Source: Polychytrium aggregatum
Lineage: Eukaryota > Chytridiomycota > Chytridiomycetes > Polychytriales
Direction of reading: 5' to 3'
Length of the DNA stretch: 64,000 nucleotides
Assembly: GCF_025602895.1 (NCBI RefSeq)
Contig: NW_026516276.1
Span: forward strand, 162,445 to 226,444
The notes below the pieces were generated by a model that was given only the letters and a program-made list of their open reading frames with translations, ran no database searches and was not told the origin of the DNA. Position numbers and translations under genes: made by a program. Shown piece after piece: positions 58,301-64,000 of the stretch; within the stretch, counting starts at the first letter, position 1; each line of letters begins with the position of its first letter.

Positions 58301-59864
58301 TCGAAGCCATTCGATATTCAATCCATTCCAGTCATATCGAAGGAGCAGGAGAAGGCAGAGCGTGCCCGTAAGGATGATACCGACGCTGCAGTGCGCCACC
58401 CACGACTGGGCGAGCGATCAGGGGGCGTCGGAAATGCTCCAGTTGCGGCGATTGGAATGCCTGTCGGCAATATCCCATTTGGCTTGCTGCTGACAATCCA
58501 ACCTACTTTCTTTCCGCAACCCTTCGCTCCACAGGAGCTAAATCGGCCGCTATTCAAGACGCCGGCATCACGGGCCTTGTATCGAGCTCTGGCGCGAGCT
58601 CGTTCCCGTCTTCCTCGGGTGCTCAGAGAGCAGTTCAGGCGACGGCGGCCAGCGGCCAGCCGGATCCACAAACGGCATACGCTGAAGCCATGGAGAAGAT
58701 TCCTCAGCTGTCGCATCTCGGTCTTTTGCTCAAGAGCTCCTCGGTGACTGAGTTGACAGAATCAGAGACCGAGTATCTGGTTGCCTGTGTTCGACATGTT
58801 TTCCCCAAACATTTGGTGTTCGAGGTAAGACTTTTTTTTTGTCGAAATTTACTATGATAAGGCGACGCTTTCTTGCGTCTTGCCGCCTGCTCGACCGTCT
58901 GCGTATCGAAGCTGATCAATCCGTTTCGATTTTAGTTTCAATGTCGCAATACTTTGAACGATATTTTGCTTGAAAACGTCCACATCCAAATGAATCTGGA
59001 AGCAACTGAGGATGAGGAAGCCATTGCTCTCCTCCAGTACGAGCTCTCGATTCCAATCGATAGATTGCCGTATGACACACCTGGATCAATCTACGTGGTT
59101 TACCGCCGACCAGACAACATCTGCCCCACCGGTATGTCGAAATTCCCGCGCGGAACGGGCGTGTGAATTGGTCATGGCAAGACATGGGTCATGACGGCAA
59201 GACTTGGATCATAACGGCGTCCCTGCATGGATGATTGCGTAGCATCCTTTTCGAACGTCCTCAAGTTTATTGTGAAAGACTGCGATCCTGCTACCGGCGA
59301 ACCTGACGAAGAGGGCTATGAAGACGAATATCCTGTAAGTCTGCACTACCGAACGCACCCAGGGCTCGGTAAGCGGCTACTAACGACCGGGTACTTCCAT
59401 CAGCTCGATGACGTCCAGTTGAGTATTGCGGACTATATGATTCCCAACTATGTCCCAGAGTTCCGCAAGGCCTGGGAAGGGCTTGGAAAGGAGGCCGAAG
59501 CAGTGGAGACATATTCGCTCACTGCCGTCAGCAGCATTCAAGGTAAAATGAAGACGTATAGGACGCAACATGTCTTGATTTTGCGACTCGCAGCTCACAC
59601 ACCTCCACTCCAAACTTGTTTCGCCCAGCTGCTGTATCGAACGTGATACAGTCCCTGGGAATGTGCGCCTGCGAAAATACGGGAACTGTCAAAGACAAGG
59701 CGGCAACACATGGCCTGTTGATTGCAGGAACGTTTGTCGGGGGTGTTCCGGTTTTAGCCCGCTGCAGAATGGCTCTTGATGGGGCATCTGGAGTCACCCT
59801 GGAAATCGGCGTGCGTAGCGCAAGCGCTGAAGTCAGCCAGAGAGTCGCTAATGCCATCAGCTAA
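55393..59864 (+). CDS. SEC21: Coatomer gamma subunit (COPI) SEC21
   Basis: Fifteen exons (55393-55426, 55577-55779, 55962-56120, 56245-56585, 56778-56905, 56999-57177, 57278-57530, 57693-57933, 58010-58107, 58233-58367, 58535-58824, 58936-59131, 59243-59334, 59404-59542, 59629-59864) join in phase to 907 residues. SEC21 is part of the F-COPI subcomplex that coats retrograde Golgi-to-ER vesicles and binds ARF1 and cargo tails. The N-terminal adaptin-type HEAT trunk carries [79 protein letters not shown] and [12 protein letters not shown]. The Ala/Ser-rich hinge spans exon 11. The appendage domain has [35 protein letters not shown] and the C-terminal [15 protein letters not shown]. The first exon is only 34 nt. 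Confidence 0.96.
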
Positions 59865-60310
59865 ATGCTGCGAATGACATCCGAGTCCCGGCGTCGGCGT
59901 GGTGGAAACGGTGAGCCCTCATTCAGACATCGGACGGAGTTGTGGGTCGAAAAGACAACTGCGAATACAAATACAGCTAGTATACAGATCGGCATTGCCT
60001 AACGGTGCCATTTCAGCCGAGCAGCAACTGCCCCTCGGTATCCAGATTGCCCGGCATCTGCGGCCCGTTGGAATCGAAGACATTCGGATGAAGGGTTGGG
60101 CATCACGGAGCCGGGCTGTCCTGGGCAGCCAGGGTGACACAGCCGTCCGCCAATCATCGCGCGCCACACCGATCCCGGCTGGAGCCGGCTGCAGCCGGCG
60201 CGGTTGTGTCGTCCAAATCAGGGCGGTGCAAAAAAACACGAATCTCGACCGCATCTGCAATCCCCTGTCTCCTCATCCCTCACCTTCCTCGATCCACCCA
60301 CACCACCAGT
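59865..60310. other. Intergenic between SEC21 and SSS1
   Basis: No gene is supported. It holds the SEC21 3' UTR and the SSS1 promoter. Confidence 0.6.
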
Positions 60311-60887
60311 ATGGCCGACGCTCAACCCTCCTCTGCCGTCTCGGAAAACCTGTCCGAAGTAATGGAAGGTCCCCAGCAGTTTGCCAAGGACAGCATCCAG
60401 TTCATGAACCGATGCACAAAGCCCGATCGCCGAGGTGGGTCTCCGTTAACCCCCTTTCTCCATGGCGATCTGCTCAATGGCAAGACGAAAGGCACCCATT
60501 TCATTAACGAGGGAATCACCATCGATCCTTCTAGAGTTCATCCAGATTTCCAGGGCCGTTGCCATTGGATTCCTCCTCATGGGCTTTATTGGATTTTTTG
60601 TCAAGCTGATCCATATTCCCATCAACAACATCATTGTGTATGTATCGGGTTTGTTCAACCATCGCTTGTTTGCTCTCCTCTCTATTGTTAAAACCCTTGC
60701 TACATTCATTACCGCGGAATTCCTGCGAACCCTTGTACTTTTTCAACCGTGATGACTGGTGCCGATCCCGCTGGAGGCTCATGATTGTCGCCAGCCGCAA
60801 CTTCGTGCCTTGGGACGTCCGTTCGCCTCCCATGATTCATGCTAATGTTCGTTCCAATCCTCGGCCTGCAGCGGTGGCGCCAAGTAA
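60311..60887 (+). CDS. SSS1: Sec61 translocon gamma subunit (SSS1)
   Basis: Three exons (60311-60434, 60535-60637, 60872-60887) give 80 residues. This is the SecE/Sec61-gamma clamp helix of the ER protein channel. The amphipathic part reads [35 protein letters not shown] and the membrane helix is [22 protein letters not shown]. The last exon is only 16 nt and encodes GGAK after completing a Val codon, which restores the family ending NNIIVGG. Without this tiny exon the frame would run through the intron into unrelated sequence. The N-terminus is about 15 residues longer than in yeast. Confidence 0.95.
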
Positions 60888-61394
60888 TTGCGCAAGAAAG
60901 CCATCAAACCTTACACTCCAACGACACCGCCCATCCAGGGCCCTCTCTGTGGCAAATTTCACCCTCTCGCCCTTCACAAATCCTCATGGTCGGGTCACTG
61001 CGGTTATGAGTATGATAGATTGGATCAATAAACTGTTGACGGATACCATCCTAGCAGGTTTAACTTTATCAATCGACCTGCCTGGTTCATGCCGAAAGGA
61101 TGGCGTCGAACGGACAGGTCTGTCGCCGCAGATCGATCAATGGGGCTGTGAAATTTTCGAGCCTCCAGGCGCACAGTGTGAGTGCAGACCTTGCCCAGGC
61201 CATCTGAGAGAGCCACTCTTGATGGCGGCATCGGATGTGGACAAGCGATCCGTGACCCCGATGGCAGATCGCAGGGTGGGGCACGAGGGTGGCAAGACAA
61301 TCAGACCTCGAGCGCCAGTCCGGCCAGTCCAGTTCCGATCTTGGTGCCAACCGCCCCACCCGCCAGCACCTCTCGCTCGCATCTTGCCACCGCC
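60888..61394. other. Intergenic between SSS1 and AKTIP-like gene
   Basis: No gene is supported; presumed 3' UTR and promoter. Confidence 0.55.
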
Positions 61395-62882
61395 ATGTCC
61401 ATCCCCGAAGTACCAAAGCCAACCAGCGCACATGAACTTGAGTTTTACTCCAACCACTTTCGCAAATATGAGCTCCTTATTGAATAGTACGGAACTCGGC
61501 TCGCTGGGCAATGCATCGAGGCATTTTGCACTCCTGGGGCCTGCCGAAAACGTTCGACTTATCATTCAAATCTCTGGGCTCATGTTGGGCGACCTCGTCC
61601 CGCATTTCCAACACACAGCAAAAATCTCCGAGAGCCCGAGCACTGCCCGACAGGAGTCTATGTGATGCCCTCTATCGACAACATATACGGTCAGGCATGG
61701 TCCCGCAAGCAGGCTGTTCCACTGGTTTCGGCTGTTGACAATGCGACGACCCGATCTTTCCCAAACAGAGTGGTACGGGGTCATCTTTATCCACAGAGGA
61801 TACTACAAAGAAGGTGTTTTCAAGTTTTTCATCGAGATCCCTGAGCAGTACCCGTACGCCCCTCCAAGGGTCGAGTTCATCACACCGCTATTCCATCCGC
61901 TTGTCTCGAAAGATGGCCGATTCTCCTTGGACCAGCAGTTTGCCACCTGGCGCCCCCGAATCGACAACATTTGTCACATACTGCACTATATCAAAAACTC
62001 GTTCAAGGATGCGGTGCTGCAAAACTTGCAAGGTAGCTTCTGGCTATAGATCCTGTGAATCGTGCAGTGGGCGTTGAGAGCACACTTGGCAGTGGTGTGG
62101 AGTTATGGTGCCCGCAAGGATAATGTTGGCGACCTCAATCACCTCACAACGACGGCCAAATGACGCACCAGCACCGATAGCCTTTGGGCATCAGCGAGCA
62201 GCATTCGGCCATCCTAAAAATTGATGGGAGTCCGGCGATTGTGGCTCGGGGTGATTTATCAAGCACCATACTCCGCAATCGGCTGGACGTGATCTCTGAC
62301 ATATCGATTCAATCATCAGAGGAATACTGCTTGAACAAGGAGGCATATAGAACGTGAGTTCAGTGTCGGGGCTTCGCGTTGAATATCCGCTGATATGATG
62401 CGATAATTCTCGAGCGACACTAATGATTTGTCTTAGATATGTGCGTGATCGACATGCCTTTGTGAAGCTGGCGGCCCAAGTCGCTCAGGCGTCTTCCTCT
62501 GAAAAATCTGTCTATGAGCGGATAGAGGGAAGTACCCTCAACTTTTCATACATGACTGACGACGAGGCAGAGACGCTAAGACTCAAGCTCATCACCAACC
62601 AAGGAGTAAGCGCAGTCTTTATGAGCCCTCTGAGTGTCTGGCTTTTCGCATGTCAATGAGCTCTATGCATTTCCAACTGGCGAGGATGACGCAGACTTGA
62701 CGATGAGTGAAGTGGTGTTCTGCATGGCACATTAATCTGATACTTTTGGATATTTGAAATCCTAGGCGGTGAGTCTACCCTCGGCTTCTCCAGCGGGAGG
62801 ACAGAGCGTCTTTGACAAAATCACAACAAACATCAACTACTTTTTCACGGGGCATCCAGAGAATGGGCATGGAGGCTTGTAA
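61395..62882 (+). CDS. AKTIP/FTS-type ubiquitin-conjugating enzyme variant
   Basis: Six exons (61395-61486, 61619-61689, 61769-62032, 62320-62353, 62437-62605, 62766-62882) join in phase to 248 residues. The UBC fold is recognisable: HCPTGVYVMPSIDNIYEWYG, VIFIHRGYYKEGVFKFFIEI, PEQYPYAPPRVEFITPLFHPLV and WRPRIDNICHILHYIKNSF. The site of the E2 catalytic Cys (normally a GxxCL-type segment after HPxx) reads SKDGRFSLDQQ, with no Cys, as in animal AKTIP/FTS. It is therefore an inactive E2 variant. AKTIP forms the FTS-Hook-FHIP complex that links dynein to early endosomes; FTS orthologues in Aspergillus serve the same role. The C-terminal helix (DRHAFVKLAAQVAQASSSEK) and Gly/Asn-rich end are less conserved. 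Confidence 0.9.
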
Positions 62883-63472
62883 GGCGGAGATCTGCCGAGG
62901 AGCAAAAGCCGACGTGATTCCTGTAGTCGTCACTCGATAGCATTTACACATTGGGAACCATTGCCTTATTTTCTTCCAGTTTATTGCTCTTTGTTTCATT
63001 CTTGGAGAATGTTGATGGATGCTCGCCAAAAGATATTGGGTCTCATGATCGTCCCGAATTCAGGAGGGATGATGGGGAAAGACGAGAGTGATGTGGGGGG
63101 GGGGAAATCCATGTGCAATTTTGATACAATGTGCTTGGAGTCGGCGATTGTCGAGGATGGTTCGACCATAGTGCTTACCTCTCTGCTATACTCGATCCAA
63201 GAACACAGTGAAGGTATTTTTGTTGCGAATGTTGACCTCTTGATGGGAAACCCAACAGTGGAATGAGGAAAGGAGAATTTACTTGGAGCAGGTGTGGTCA
63301 TGTCAGGTCTGAGAGCTGTCGGCAGGTAATGATGCAACAAAGAAACAACACTCATGTCGTGAAAGGGACAAAGTATATGTAGATATGAGTGTGGTGGAGA
63401 GAGTGGGAAATCTGGATTTCGGATATGGATCATAAAAAGTTTATATAATGGAAAAGTTTAATCCGCCACAAG
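62883..63472. other. Intergenic between AKTIP-like gene and tRNA pair
   Basis: No supported gene. An open frame of 145 codons on the minus strand has no family resemblance. Base composition becomes more AT-rich toward the tRNAs. Confidence 0.5.
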
Positions 63473-63556
63473 CCGACGGTAGCTCAGTTGGTAGTAGCAT
63501 CAGACTGTAGTGAATGAGCAATCTGAGGGTCCCCGGTTCGACTCCGGGTCGTCGGA
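63473..63556 (+). tRNA. tRNA-Tyr (anticodon GTA) with 10-nt intron
   Basis: The acceptor stem CCGACGG pairs with TCGTCGG (one G-T), with discriminator A at 63556. The anticodon stem TCAGA (63500-63504) pairs with TCTGA (63522-63526). The anticodon GTA is at 63507-63509, followed by G37, a 10-nt intron (63511-63520) at the canonical position after base 37, then A38. The T arm is CCCGG-TTCGACT-CCGGG. An intron at this site is usual in eukaryotic tRNA-Tyr. Confidence 0.93.
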
Positions 63557-63561
63557 TTCGA

Positions 63562-63634
63562 GCCTTCTTGGCTCAGTTGGCAGAGCGTCTGCCTAGTAAG
63601 CAGAAGGTCACCAGTTCAATTCTGGTAGAAGGCA
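63562..63634 (+). tRNA. tRNA-Thr (anticodon AGT)
   Basis: A 73-nt cloverleaf: acceptor GCCTTCT pairs with AGAAGGC, D arm with GGCTCAGTTGG, anticodon stem TCTGC/GCAGA with loop CTAGTAA (anticodon 63595-63597), T arm with loop TTCAATT and discriminator A. No intron. It begins 5 bp after the tRNA-Tyr end. Confidence 0.93.
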
Positions 63635-63640
63635 TTTTTT
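63635..63640 (+). terminator. RNA polymerase III terminator
   Basis: A run of six T directly follows the tRNA-Thr discriminator base. No T-run separates the two tRNAs, so it probably ends a joint transcript. Confidence 0.75.
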
Positions 63641-64000
63641 GGGTTTGGGTGGAAGGGTTTGATGGTCTATGGAATGGAATCAAAGTCAAAAGTGTGTTTC
63701 CCCCCCTTCGGAAGCAGAGTGACGTCGACTGGATGGTGGTCGGGATCCGTGACGGAGAACCCAGTGAAACATAATAGGTTGAAGGAGATTTATTCAATGT
63801 TCAAAACATGGGTCGAAGATCCCCGTCAAAAGTTTCCCCCCCCCCTCTCGTCCTGGAGTTCGGGCCGAGGGTCATTTATGTTTTGGACTGGGAAGAAACG
63901 GAGGGGGCGGACATTGGTCGAGGAGTGTGTCGGAGCGTGGGAAGTGATATAATTAATGGCGCGATGGTGGACATGTTGCAGGCATGACGCGAGTGGTCTC
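63641..64000. other. Window end, no gene seen
   Basis: It contains C-tracts (around 63701-63707 and 63837-63846) and short open frames without resemblance to known families. Confidence 0.5.

Noticed and set aside
62996-63433. 145-codon minus-strand frame near the tRNAs
   Set aside because: It is Ser/Pro/His-rich without any domain or splice support, and could not be separated from chance.
1-64000. Search for transposon ends, CRISPR-like arrays, or a toxin or defence cluster
   Set aside because: No long direct or inverted repeats, transposase or reverse-transcriptase blocks, regularly spaced repeats or defence-type gene sets were seen; repeats are all short simple arrays.

Overview
The window is nuclear DNA of a fungus, most likely a zoosporic (chytrid-like) one. 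It is gene-dense and protein-coding on both strands. Most genes are broken by short GT-AG introns (mostly about 45-250 nt) with phase-consistent joins. Fungal hallmarks are a Zn2Cys6/PAS regulator of the ERT1/AcuK family, a CYM1-type presequence protease and a SYG1-type SPX-EXS protein. The best pointer to a flagellated fungus is an orthologue of IQCH, an IQ-motif protein otherwise known from ciliated organisms. The phylum call is inference.

Layout. 1-9.5 kb: the 3' end of a GH18 chitinase (+), a myotubularin phosphatase (+), U3 snoRNP protein IMP4 (+) and a secreted Reeler-domain, probably GPI-anchored, protein (-). 9.5-22 kb: two large minus-strand genes, an unrecognised helical protein of at least 1,300 residues in at least 17 exons, then CYM1 in 23 exons. 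22-32 kb: SYG1/XPR1-like phosphate exporter (+, 22 exons) facing an ERT1-like transcription factor (-). 32-42 kb: Osh4/Kes1-type sterol/PI4P transfer protein (-), mitochondrial carrier (-), a CBM48 glycogen-binding protein (+), ARL1 GTPase (-, no intron) and an unknown mitochondrial-looking protein (-). 42-55 kb: IQCH (+) with a long extra C-terminus, GET4 (-), a small single-TM mitochondrial-type protein (-) and F1Fo ATP synthase subunit f (-). 55-64 kb: COPI gamma subunit SEC21 (+, 15 exons), SEC61 gamma/SSS1 (+), an AKTIP/FTS-type ubiquitin-E2 variant (+), and a close tRNA-Tyr/tRNA-Thr pair (+).

How the genes relate. There is no operon or defence-type island. Many genes serve membrane traffic and lipid identity (myotubularin, OSBP, ARL1, SEC21, GET4, SSS1, AKTIP) or mitochondria (CYM1, carrier, ATP17, two small unknowns), but they look like independent housekeeping neighbours. 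Several sit head to head over short shared upstream regions: 96 bp between the unknown 41.2-kb gene and IQCH, 432 bp between ATP17 and SEC21, 605 bp between CYM1 and SYG1. Short tandem repeats are concentrated in introns and intergenic DNA. I saw no transposon, CRISPR array or rRNA.

Gene models were built by hand from homology, splice sites and reading-frame continuity. Exon ends for most genes are phase-checked. The 5' end of the 9.5-15.5 kb gene and several inner IQCH exons remain unresolved. I did not find a clearly undescribed system; the most novel items are the IQCH C-terminal extension, the large unrecognised gene and the CBM48 protein with an acidic tail.
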